A stretch of 64,000 nucleotides of DNA from contig NC_133648.1 of the NCBI RefSeq assembly GCF_009905375.1, positions 91,762,631 to 91,826,630 on the forward strand, written 5' to 3'. Position 1 is the first letter of the stretch; each line of letters starts with the position of its first letter. A program made the position numbers and the translations under genes. The stretch comes from Apium graveolens (taxonomy: Eukaryota; Streptophyta; Magnoliopsida; Apiales; Apiaceae). Below, one piece after another: positions 53,555-64,000 of the stretch. Below the pieces are notes generated by a model. It was not told where the DNA came from, ran no database searches, and was given only the letters and a program-made list of their open reading frames with translations.

Positions 53555-55954
53555 TCAAGTTGATTTTGGTACCCAAGTTTCCTTGGGTCCTTCCTTGTTA
53601 GCTTTCTTCTTTGGTTTCTTAGGTTTGATCTCATTTGACTTGGGAATTTCTGATTCATCCTTAGTCATCTGAGTTGGACCTTTGAAATTAGTCATTAAAA
53701 CATAATTATTATGCACATTTTGATTAACAGGAAAATGCATGCTATGTGCAAACATGTTATTCCAGTAAGGCATGCTAAATGGAATTTCAGGCATACTAAA
53801 TCCAGCATAATAAAGATTAGGTGCAAATGGCATATTAGCAAATTGTGCATTCATATTATGAGCAGACATAGCATTCATAGGCATAGTAGGCATGACAGTC
53901 ATGTTGGGAAAAGAAGAGGGTGTAGACATAGGAGTAGGCATGACAAGTTTGCAATTAACAGACAAATGATTAACACTACCACACTTAACACAGATTTTTC
54001 TTGGTGCATATTTATCAGGTGTGTAGTTATTATGTTTGTTAATTCCTACTTTCCCATTTCTATTATTTTTCCTTTTAGCTTCTATTTTAACCTCAATCTT
54101 TTCTAATATGTCATTAAATTGCTTGATACACAGATGACCAACATTAACTTTCTTTTCCTTCCTGACTTGACTTGATTCTCTTGGAATAAAGTTCTTAGAA
54201 ACTGATCCATATTTCTCATTCAACTTAGCTAGATTACTTTGCTAACTGGTTTACTCACAGCCGATGAATGTGGCTCTTTGTCATACGACGAATAATCCTT
54301 TTGATTATCCGATGGATGATTTTCATGATCCGTCGAGTCCACACCTGTAAACAATCCTTCAACCAAATTGGACTAAAACTTCTCTTTATTCTTCTTCCAG
54401 GCTGCATCACAAAAGGACTCAATACCTTGAACTTTAGTGATTTTAGCATGGACATCTCTAGATGATTTCCATGCCTTAATCACTTCTTGTTCTCGTTCAA
54501 GCTGCTTCTTTAAAATCTTTTCTTTCTTCAAGGAATCAGTTAATTCATCCTTATCAATCTTACACTCAATTCTCAATTTCTCAAATTCAATAAACTGAGA
54601 CTCTAGCACATTATTCCTCTCACTTAAAAAACAAATTATTTTCTTTAATTTTAGCATTTTTCTTAATGAGAGACTTAAGTTTAACACACAGACGATATAA
54701 TTCTGTGGACATGTCATTTATTGCATCATTACACTCAGCTTTAGATAAATGTGCTAGGTTAGTGGTGATTACCTGATTGCTTGAAGAACTTGTTTTTGTT
54801 TCATCAGATTTGGCCATTAGGGCTAGATTGACATAGCTTGTTTCTTCATCTTCATCCAATCCATTTGCAGCCCAATCATTCTCCTGTGTGATGAAAGCCC
54901 TTTCCTCTTGTTTGAGCAACTCAAAGTATTTCTGTTTATAATCAACATGCTCAAACTTCTTTTTGCTGGAATTAGAATTTCTACATTCACTGGCAAAATG
55001 ACCAACCAAGCCACATTTGAAACACTTGAATTTTGACTTATCAACCATATTTCTGTTTGGCTTAGCTGCTCCAAAATTCTTCTTGAATTTGAGATTGGCA
55101 AATCTTCTGGATAAGAATGCAAGATGTTCATCAATATCATCCATGTCATCTTGGCTCAATTGATCTTCATTTTCAGCTACCAGCCCTTTACCCTTGCTTT
55201 CACAGACCTTTGATGTAGACTCAACAGCTTCTACCTTCATCTCTTTCTCCTTCTTTAACTCAGCAACCAGTGCTATGGACCCTCCTTTCTTCCTTCCTTT
55301 CTCCATCCTCTCATCTTACTCTATTTCAAACTCATAGGTTTTCAAGATGCCATACAGTCTCTCCAAGGTGAACTCCCTGTAATCTTGTGAATTTCTCAAT
55401 GAGACTGTCATTGGCTTCCACTCTTTTGGAAGAGATCTAAGGAACTTGAGGTTAGAGTCTTTTGTTTGATAGACTCTTCCATGCAACTTCAGAGCATTTA
55501 GTAGCTTTTAAAATCTACTAAAAATATCAGTGAGAGACTCACTTTCTTCACAGTGGAAATGCTCATATTGCTGAATCAATAACTGCATCTTGTTCTCCCT
55601 TACTTGCTCAGTACCATCACAAATAATCTGGATTGTGTCCCAAACCTCTTTGGCTATTTTACTGTTAATGATGTTATTAAACATGTCACTATCAACTCCA
55701 TTAAACAATATATTCATGGCCTTCTTATCTTTCCCGACTTGCTCAATATCAGGGTCTGACCATTCATGCCTAGGTTTTGGAACAGAAGGCTCATTTCCAG
55801 TTGCAGCTCTCATTGGTACATGAGGACCTCTCTCTATGCAGTCCACATAGGCCTCATCTTGGGAAAGAAGATGTAGGTGCATCTTCACCTTCCAGTGGTG
55901 ATAGTTGTCTTAGTCCAGAAATGGAATCTTTACTCCAACATTCTTTTTGTTCAT
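53555..55954 (-). pseudogene. gag of copia A
   Basis: Starts at ATG 55954 (MNKKNVGVKIPF). It carries the gag-pre domain (DNYHHWKVKMHLHLL; TIQIICDGTEQVRENK), a zinc knuckle CFKCGLVGHFASEC near 55,010, a long coiled-coil segment (ESQFIEFEKLRIECKIDKDE) and a second knuckle-like CVKCGSVNHLSVNC near 53,960. At least three in-frame stops and a shift interrupt it (a TAA near 55,911 lies right after PFLD). The end (TWVPKST stop at 53555) matches copia B. Confidence 0.88.
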
Positions 55955-56000
55955 CTTGTTGATTGTTGTGATCTTTATACTCTTTGTTCTTTAAGAGCTT

Positions 56001-56012
56001 GCTCTGATACCA
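56001..56012 (-). other. Primer-binding site of copia A
   Basis: TGGTATCAGAGC on the minus strand, two bases after the LTR end. It is the classic initiator-methionine tRNA site of copia elements. Confidence 0.9.
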
Positions 56013-56014
56013 AT

Positions 56015-57062
56015 TGTTATTTCCCAACAATACAATAAGAATTACAGAAGGGGAGTTGAATGTAATTCTGGCTACTTTTTCAAATTTAAAGAAAGTTCCA
56101 ACTTGATAAATATAACAGTGTTTGATTAGCAATGGTGCGGAATAAAAATGTGATAAAAATTAAAACACTAAGTAATAAAAACACAAGCCTTTAAAACTTT
56201 CTGGTAGATTTGAAAGTATCCACCAGATATATATATATATATATATATATCAACTGAGAACCCTGTGAAGTTTTGAATAGCTCACAACTGCTTACAAGTT
56301 TGAACAACTAAACTACAGAGAAATGCTTACAGAATACATCTTGATATGTTTTTATGAAAATAGGCCTGCTTAGTTAATTGTTCTACTTGCTACACTTTGT
56401 TTATATATCACCAAGTTTACATGAAAATAAGATAAGATAATAAAACAAAACATATCTAGTCTAACTCCATGTTGCTTCACTACTCTATTCCAGTATCTTT
56501 GAATATCTTCACACTTGCATGGAAATTATAATGCTTCTTTGTTCTCAAATTCCTGCTTAACAGGCTGCCACATTCCTTTTGCAAACACCCAACGCATGTG
56601 ACTGTGTTGTCACTGTCAACAGCTATTTGAATTTGATCATCCATCGGGACTATGCTTGTCATCCTTCGGGAGCTTTGTTGATCATCCATCGGGAGTCTTG
56701 TAGATCATCCGTCGGGAGTCTATTTGCCACTTGACTCTATTTCACTTATACAGAATTACAAGACATCTCATATTTACAATTAATCAACCTATTCTGCATA
56801 TCAAACTAGTAGTCAACATGACTTACAGAACCCTAAGCAATCTACTTGACTAATACAAGTTGTTTGCGGAAATGTGCTACAGTTCTTATTTGTTACATAA
56901 GCTACTCACTTGATGGATGTCCGTTTGTCATCCGTCGGGACTATAAAGTTCATCCATCAGGACTATATTTGATCATCCATCGAGTGCTACAAATTTCACT
57001 AAATTAAATCTACTAAGGTATTTTGTTTAACTTATTATCAAGTTCACAACATATTCCTAATA
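56015..57062 (-). repeat. 5' LTR of copia A (1,048 bp)
   Basis: Minus-strand ends are TATTAGGAATATG (first G of TG changed) and AATAACA. It contains a (TA)n run at about 56,228-56,251 and seven CATCCGTCGGGA-like words (four at 56,637-56,715, three at 56,926-56,990). The differences from the left LTR are scattered, so the insertion is older than that of the Tat element. Confidence 0.92.
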
Positions 57063-57401
57063 ATATATATTATATAAATTTCAATAATTTGATGTAAATA
57101 AATAAATAATAATTATATAATATTATTGAAATATAAATTTGTATAATTTCTAGATTATATTAAATAATATAAAATAGTATAAAATTAAAAGTTGAATTAT
57201 AAATTTTATTTTAACATTATAAATAATATAAATATTTGATATTTATGTGATTCGAACATGAGGAAAATATAAATTTTTTCCAATTGAAGAAAGTCAAATT
57301 TTAAAATTTGGGTAGTGCATTATTTTAATATTGAGTAATATTTATTGTTAGTGGTATTCGATTTTTGAAACTTATTTGTATCTTTTTAAATAATAATATA
57401 A

Positions 57402-57614
57402 GAGAAATGATGGGTATCAAAAATTGGTTCCCAAAAAAATTTTAAAATGTCACGTGATATGTTTTGATTGGTCATTAAACAATTAATAAGATGAAACACC
57501 ATGGATTCACATAAATAATCACCAATTAAAATTGCCCAAAATGACACATCACCGATGTCACATCATTTTGAAACTATTTTTGTTCCCAGTTTTGGGTCCT
57601 TAGTAGCACTACTC
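57402..57614. mobile_element. MITE with 9-bp target duplication (Mutator-like)
   Basis: The ends are gagaaatgatgggtatc and, in reverse, gagtagtgctactaagg. Further in, ttggttccc pairs with ctgggaac, and aaaatgtcac with aaaatgatgtgac. Both sides carry ataatataa (57393-57401 and 57615-57623), a perfect 9-bp direct repeat. That duplication size fits the Mutator superfamily. There is no coding capacity. Confidence 0.75.
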
Positions 57615-58049
57615 ATAATATAAATGGTTGTTTTTAAAGGATTCGAACCTGTGAGCTTGAGTATTGTATTATTTTTATATTTAGATTTCACCATTCTAAT
57701 GATTTGATTAGGTGTGAGATAAGATAATCAAAATGGAGCAGTTATGAGGTGATATAATTAAAATAGAGGTTAAACCAAATTATATCTAATTCCGTTTATT
57801 ATAGTTCGATATTTAGTATATAATTCTTAGTTAAAATACTGTACATAAATTTATAAAAAATTTTCTATACTATACTATACTTTAATAACCTATAATAACC
57901 GAAATGAGGTATATTTTGGTGTGCCTTTTTTGGTTGGTTTGGTTATCCCCATTTATAACCGTCAGATCTTTTTGATCAAGTGATCATGACATTTCGATTC
58001 AAATACTAAAAGAATATTCCCTACTCATACTCCCAGGTTCGAACCCCGC

Positions 58050-58370
58050 CAACAACAAATATTTATATTACGAGGGATATGCCCGTGCTACGCACCGGGT
58101 TAACTATTTTGTTTAATTTTGCTAAACGTAAATTAAGTTTTTTTTTTGAAATTTGAAAAGTAGACATAATGTTTTATCGTAAATAAATATTTTTTAAACG
58201 GTCAAAAACGCGAATTGTATTTATTTTCAACCTTTTTGTTCTCGCGTTTTAAAGACACAATATTATTATATTTAGTACGAAACATTTTCTAATTTAATTA
58301 ATAATCAGAGATACATATATTAAAAAGTATAGTGATGTATTCGTGCTACGCATCATATTAGTTTTTAATT
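58050..58370. repeat. Helitron 3'-end-like hairpin words
   Basis: tgcccgtgctacgcaccggg (58,080-58,099) followed by ttaacta, and a weaker tattcgtgctacgcatcat near 58,338, both resemble the terminal hairpin of plant Helitrons. No 5' end was found, so these are probably remnants. Confidence 0.4.
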
Positions 58371-59071
58371 ATTTTAATATTACAAAATTTAATTAAAAGA
58401 TAAATAAAATATAAGTTCTATTGTATTATATTACATTAATAATAATTCATCAAGAATATTAAAAATTGCGTTGAACGGCCAATATAATATAGAACATCAG
58501 ATGATGTTATTACTATCATTCTTCTGTCCCCCTGCACACCTTCATTTCTAAGCCTAATTTAAAGACTTTATTCACATTACTTTTATTGAATTATCTTATT
58601 TCATATTCTAATATAGCGAAATATTAAAATATACAGAATATAATATCTATTTATAATGGAGTCTTGTGTTATAGATAACACTTCTTATTTTATATTTTAA
58701 TGTTATATAAAATTTATCATCTATTAATGTTGATACACAACTACTAATTATATATATGTATTAATTAAAATAGATTATATTGAATTATTTTAATTTAAAG
58801 AATACTAAATAATTGTATTATATAGTGAAACAGTTTCTAGGTGTCGCCGCAAGCGTTTATATAAGTGATAATAACAATAAAAATTAGTATAAATTCTATT
58901 TTCAATCTACCATTTAATAAATAATCAAACTTTTATACTTAAAACTACAATAACAAACATATTAACCAAAAAAAATGCATAAATTAAATTAATAATAAAC
59001 AAAAATACATATTTAGAATCTTCAATAATTATTAGTTGTGTTTTATTTGGATGTTAAGGGACATTAACAAT

Positions 59072-59265
59072 GTCTGCGTGAAGTGAAGATACTAAAGAAG
59101 AGAAAAAAATACTAAGAAAAATATTGAATGTAGAAAGTGAAGATATCAAAGAAGAGAAAAAAATTATATTATATTCTTAAATACCGGAAAAAATTATCGG
59201 TGTCTGCGTGAAGTGAAGATACTAAAGAAGAGAAAAGAAATACTAAGAAAAATATTAAATGTCCT
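59072..59265. repeat. 130-bp tandem duplication
   Basis: gtctgcgtgaagtgaagata recurs at 59072 and 59202, each followed by ctaaagaagagaaa and aatactaagaaaaatatt. A third, shorter related word (gaaagtgaagatatcaaag) lies between. Confidence 0.8.
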
Positions 59266-59651
59266 TGATATTTTTAATGAAGAAGAGAAAATTATAATTA
59301 TTCTGATATTAACACAATTTAAAATTCTAATATATTTTCATATAATAAATCTTGCTATTTAATATTATTAGAAGATAAATAAATAAAGCAGAAAGTCAAA
59401 AACTATTTTTTTTCTTAATGCAATCATATTTACACTAAAAGTAGAGAGCTTAGTACAGACAACAGTCCTTGCACACGAACACTAAAGAACTTGGATTAGG
59501 AAACAACTAAAGATAATGTCATAGAGATCAATTACTAATACACCTGCATATAATACAATTGGACACATACAAACACTTAAACTTCTAACATGGACACACA
59601 GAGATCCAATATAGGCGATATTAAGACTCAAATTGAGCTACTTAGGCAGGT

Positions 59652-60660
59652 TATTAAGAATATGTTGTGAACTTGATGATAAGTTGAACAAAACACCTTA
59701 GTAGATTTAACTTAGTGTTTTTGTAGCTTTTGACGGATGTTCTATAATAGTCCCGACGGATGACAACTGAACATCCATCGAGAGTGTAGCTTATGTAGTA
59801 GTAAGTCTTGTAGCACATGCCTGCAAACAACAATGTATTAATAGATGCTGTAGGATTCTTTAGGTCATGTTGACTACTAGATTGATATGCAGAATAGGCT
59901 GGCTAATTGTAAATATAAGATGTCTTGTAATTCTCCATAAGTGAAATAGAATCAAGTGACAGAAAAGCTCCCGACGGATGATCTACAAAGGCTCCCGACA
60001 GATAATCAACAAGGCTCCCGACGGATGACCAACATAGTCCCGACAGATGATCATATTCAAAATAGCAGTTGACAGTGACAACACAGTCACATGCGTCGGG
60101 TGTTTACAAATGGAATGTGGCAGCCTAATTACAGGATTTAGAGAACAAAGAAGCATTACCATTTATATGCAATTATGAAGATATTCAAAGATGCTGGATA
60201 GAGTAACAAAGTAGCATGGAATTAGACTAGAAACAATTTTTATTTTACTTGTTTGTCTTTTTATCATGTAACTTGGTAGTATATAAACCAAGTGTAACAA
60301 GTAGAACAAATAAACAAGTAAGCATAATTTTCAGAGAGATAGATAAAGCTGTATCTGTTAAGCATTTCTCTGTAATTTCTGTAAGTTCACCTATAAGCAG
60401 CTGTGTGCTACTCAAGCATCACAGAGTTCTCATCTTTATATATATATCTCTGGTGGATAAGTTCAAATCCACTAAAAAGTTTAAAGCCTTGTGTTTTATT
60501 GCTTTGTGTTTTAATTTCCATTTTACTTGCATTCCGTACTTCTTGCAAAATCAAACACAGTTATACATTAAGTAAGAATATTCTTAAAATCAGAAAAAGA
60601 AGCCAGAATTACATTCAGCCCCCCTTTCTGTAATTCTTGTTGCATTGATTGGGAATAACA
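59652..60660 (+). repeat. 5' LTR of copia B
   Basis: tattaagaatatg at the start corresponds to TGTTAGGAATATG; the end is gggaataaca, next to attggtatcagagc. It contains GACGGATG-like words at about 59,733-59,785 and a four-copy array with tcccgac at 59969, 59993, 60016 and 60038. Confidence 0.88.
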
Positions 60661-60719
60661 ATTGGTATCAGAGCAAGCTCTTAAGAACAAAGAGTTTAAA
60701 GATCACAACAATTAACAAG

Positions 60720-63111
60720 ATGAATAGAAAAGATGTTGGAGTAAAGATTCCATTTATGGACAAAGACAACTATCACCATTGGAAGGTGAAGATGCACTTG
60801 CATCTCCTATCTCAAGATGAAGCATATGTGGACTGCATTGAGAAAGGTCCACATGTCCCTATGAGAGCTGCTACAGTAAATAAAGCATTAGTCCCAAAAC
60901 CACAAGCAGAATGGTCAGATCCAGACAAAGAACAAGTTTAAAAGGATAAAAAGGCCATGAACATTCTGTTTAATGGTGTTGACAGTGATATGTTTGACAA
61001 CATCATAAACTGCAAGACTGCTAAGGATGTCTGGGATACAATTCAAGTTATATGTGATGGAACTGAGCAAGGGAGAACAAGATGCAACTCTTGATTCAGC
61101 AATATGAGCATTTTCATAGTGAAGAAGGTGAGTCACTCACTGACATTTTCAGTAGATTTCAAAAACTACCGAATGCTCTAAAACTACATGGAAGGGTCTA
61201 TCAAACAAAAGACTCAAACCTCAAATTCCTTAGATCTTTACCTTATATCTTTACCAAAGGAATGAAAGCCTATGACAGTCTCATTGAGAAATTCTCAAGA
61301 TCACAAGGAGTTCACCTTGGATAGATTGTATGGTATCCTAAAAACCTATGAGCTTGAAATAGAGCAAGATGAGAAGATGGAGAAAGGAAGAAAGAAGGGA
61401 GGGTCCATTGCACTAGTTGCTGAGCAAAAAAAGGAGAAGGAGATAAAGGTTGAAGATGTTGAATTTGCACCAAACTCAAAAGTTTGTGAAGGCAAAGGAA
61501 ATGAACTAGTAGCTGAGCATGAAAACCAACTTAGTCAAGATGACTTGGATGACATAGGTGAGCATCTTGCTTTTCTATCCATGAGATTTTCCAAGCTCAA
61601 ATTCGAGAAGAATTTGGAACAGCTAAGCCAAACAGAAACATGGTTGATAAGTTTAAATTCAAGTGTTTCAAATGTGGCTTGGTAGGTCATTTTTCCAGTG
61701 AGTGCAGAAAGCCTGATTCTGGTAAAAAAAGTTTGAGCCTGTTGATTATAAGCATAAATATTTTGAGTTGCTCAAACAAAAGGAAAGGGATTTCATTACA
61801 CAAGAAAATGACTGGGCTGTAGATGGATTGGAAGAGGATGAAGATAGAAGCTATGTCAATCTAGCACTTATGGCCAAATCAGATGAAACAGAGACAAGTT
61901 CATCAATCAATCAGGTAATCACCACCAACCTAGCTCATTTATCTAAAGCTGAGTGTAATGATGCCATAAATGACATGTCTACTGAGTTATATCACCTGCG
62001 TGTTACACTCAAGTCTCTCACTAAAGAAAACAATGAAATCAAAGAGAACAATGTGTTTTTAAGGGAAAAAAATAATGTGCTCGAGACTCAATTTGTTGAG
62101 TTTGAAAAATTGAAAATAGAATGCATGATTACTAATGATGAACTAACTAAATCCTTAAAGTAAGAGGAAATTTTAAAAAAGCAACTTGAACGAGAACATG
62201 AAGTGATTAAAGCATGGAAATCTTCTGGAGATGTCCATGCTCAAATCACTAAAGTTCAAGGTATAGAATCTTTTTGTGATGCAGCCTGGAAAAAGAACAA
62301 GGAGAAGCTTGATTCCAGTCTGGTTGAAGGACTTCTAACTGATGTGGATTCGACATATGATGAAAATTATCGGTCGAATAATCAAAAGGATTATCCGTCG
62401 AAAGACAATGAGCCACATCCGTTGAGTATAAGTAAACCAGTTAGCAAAGCTAAACTAGCTAAGTTGAATGAAAAGTATGGATCAGTTTCTAAGAACTTTG
62501 TTCCAGGAGAAACAAGTCAAGTTAGTAAGAACAAAAGAGTCAATGTAGGTCATCTTTCTATCAAGCAATTGAATGACAGATTGGAGAAAATTGAAGTGAA
62601 AGCAGAGTCAAAAAGGAAAAACAATAGAAATGGGAAAGTAGGAATTAACATACACAACAACTACACACCTGATAAATATGCACCAAGAAAAATATGTATT
62701 AAGTGTGGTAGTGTTAATCATTTGTTTGTTATTATGCCTACTTCTATGTTTGCACCACCTTCATTTTTCAGCATGCCTACAATGCCTGTTAATGTTATGC
62801 CTGCACACAATTTGAATGCATAGTATGCTAATATGCCATTTGTACAAAATCCATATTATGCTGCATTTAGTATGCCACAAATGTCTTTTAGCATGCCTTA
62901 CTGGAATAACATGTTTGTATAAAGTATGCCTTTTCATGTTAACCAATCTGTGCATTATAATTATGCAATGATGAATGGTTTCAAAGGTCCAACTCAAATG
63001 ACAAAGGATGAATCTGAAATACCCAAGTCAAATGAGGTCAAACCTAAGAAACCAAAGAAAAAGGCTAATAAGGCAGGACCTAAGGAAACTTAGGTACCAA
63101 AATCAACTTGA
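60720..63111 (+). pseudogene. gag of copia B
   Basis: ATG 60720 (MNRKDVGVKIPFMDKDNYHHW). Parallel to copia A through the gag-pre region. A TAA at about 60,941 and shifts near 61,070, 61,310 and 61,600-61,740 break the frame. The first zinc knuckle CFKCGLVGHFSSEC is intact (about 61,660-61,710). The second starts CIKCGSVNHL, but its last ligands are lost. The end is TGA 63109-63111, after a TAG at 63091. Confidence 0.88.
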
Positions 63112-63125
63112 TTTGATTTTGATGT

Positions 63126-64000
63126 GTGCAGGGAAACATAAATAATTTTTGGTATCTGGATAGTGGCTGCTCAAGGCACATGACTGGATATTCTACCCTG
63201 CTCACTGGCGTTAGAGAAAGAGCTAGCCCAAGTATTACTTTTGGAGATGACAGCAAGGGTTATACTGTGGGATATGGCTTGATTTTAAAAAATGATGTCA
63301 TCATTGAGGAAGTTGCCCTAGTGGAAGGTTTCAAGCACAATCTGTTGAGTATCATCCAACTTTGTGATAAGGGCAACTCAGTTTCTTTTAATTCAGAAGC
63401 CTGTGTTGTGACTAACAAGAAGAGTAACAAAGTGGTTCTCACTGGAGTGAGAATAGGGAATGTGTATCTTGCTGACTTCAACTCAACAAATACAGAATTT
63501 GTAACTTGTCTTCTCAGTAAAGCAAGTCAAGATGAAAGCTGGCTATGGCACAAGAAGCTGTCCCATCTAAACTTTAAGACCATGAATGAGCTAGTCAAGA
63601 AAGAATTGGTTAGAGGTATTCCTCAAGTGGAATTTTTAAAGGATGGATTGTGTGATGCCTGCCAGAAAGGAAAGCATATTAAAGCATCATTCAAAAAGAA
63701 GCTTGAATCATCATTTGAAGAACCTTTATAGTTACTTCACATGGACTTGTTTAGACCAGTAAATGTGTTGTCTATCTCAAAGAAGAGATATTGTCTAGTA
63801 ATTGTGGATGATTTTTTAAAGTTCACTTGGACATATTTTCTAAAATCCAAAGATGAGGCTAGTGAAATCATCACCAATCACATAAGGCAAGATAACAATC
63901 ATCCTAACTTCAAGGTTAGAAGAATCAGGGGTGACAATGGAACTCAGTTCAAGAATTCCGTGATGAGAGTGTTTTGTGAAGAGTATGGAGTCATGCATGA
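63126..64000 (+). pseudogene. pol of copia B: protease and start of integrase (runs off the right edge)
   Basis: FWYLDSGCSRHMTG carries the intact protease aspartate. The integrase zinc region has WLWHKKLSHLNFKTMNE and CDACQKGKH, both intact. A TAG at 63729-63731 falls just before LLHMDLF. The frame then continues with VDDFLKFTWTYF and GDNGTQFKNSVM to the window end. It lies in a frame different from the gag end. Confidence 0.88.

Larger units (their letters stand above)
43748..57062 (-). mobile_element. Ty1/copia retrotransposon, Sirevirus-like, with envelope-position ORF (copia A)
   Basis: Read on the minus strand: 5' LTR 57062-56015, a primer site TGGTATCAGAGC, gag with zinc knuckles, protease, integrase, RT-RNase H, a long extra reading frame, a polypurine tract and a 3' LTR that is truncated at 43748. 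The copia order (integrase before RT), large gag and extra 3' frame point to the Sirevirus group. There are many stops and shifts, and the protease active site is lost. The missing part of the left LTR corresponds to about 56,015-56,411 of the right one, so no target duplication can be read. Confidence 0.92.
57063..59651. other. AT-rich intergenic DNA between the two copia elements
   Basis: No gene. It contains a small MITE (57,402-57,614), two hairpin words typical of Helitron 3' ends (58,082-58,099 and near 58,345) and a 130-bp duplication (59,072 and 59,202). From 59,400 to 59,650 I recognise nothing. Confidence 0.55.
59652..64000 (+). mobile_element. Second copia (Sirevirus-like) element, 5' part (copia B)
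   Basis: Opposite in orientation to copia A and clearly related to it. 5' LTR 59652-60660, primer site TGGTATCAGAGC 60663-60674, gag, protease and the start of integrase; the rest lies beyond the window. It has in-frame stops and at least two shifts, but the protease active site is intact. Confidence 0.9.

Noticed and set aside
60249..60633. Plus-strand open frames inside the copia B LTR
   Set aside because: LTR sequence; nothing protein-like, and absent as a frame from the copia A LTR.

Overview
This is a nuclear window from a flowering plant. The genes carry short GT-AG introns in AT-rich DNA and encode plant-type proteins, and the retrotransposons belong to plant-specific lineages. Gene content and style suggest a eudicot, but I cannot name the family from sequence alone.

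Bases 1 to about 30,000 are gene-bearing. In order they hold: the 5' end of a casein kinase 1-like gene (minus strand, leaving the window at the left); a 13-exon NDR-type AGC kinase gene (minus, 6611-11960); a six-exon soluble ABC ATPase of the ABCI19/20/21 type (minus, 13904-16948); a seven-exon CSB/ERCC6-type SNF2 DNA-repair translocase (plus, 19908-26506); and a three-exon NECAP-like endocytic adaptor gene (minus, 27622-29792). The four complete models were built exon by exon. Their coding lengths come out as whole codons (556, 289, 1210 and 280 residues). The gaps between genes hold small transposon remnants: TIR elements, a Helitron-like insertion inside a CSB intron, and short tandem duplications.

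Bases about 30,150 to 64,000 are a nest of retrotransposons. A 10.6 kb Ty3/gypsy element of the Tat type (31314-41946) has TG...CA LTRs and a CCACT target duplication. It sits in the right end of an older TIR element. It has gag, protease, RT-RNase H, a second RNase H and integrase on the plus strand, all broken by a few stops and shifts. It also carries a spliced-looking antisense gene with its own TATA box and a dense block of TGGGCC/T motifs, then a palindrome array and a minisatellite before the 3' LTR. Next comes a palindrome-rich repeat with a 491-bp tandem duplication (41990-43747).

A Ty1/copia Sirevirus-like element (copia A) lies on the minus strand (43748-57062), with an envelope-position reading frame interrupted by a solo LTR. 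A second, related copy (copia B) starts on the plus strand at 59652 and runs off the right edge.

The most unusual signal is a 12-base motif, CATCCGTCGGGA or its complement. It recurs at 22-24 bp spacing in the LTRs of both copia elements and also inside the coding part of copia A. The second is the antisense gene of the Tat element. The five host genes show no sign of acting together; they are unlinked housekeeping functions (signalling, cytosolic ABC ATPase, transcription-coupled repair, clathrin adaptor).
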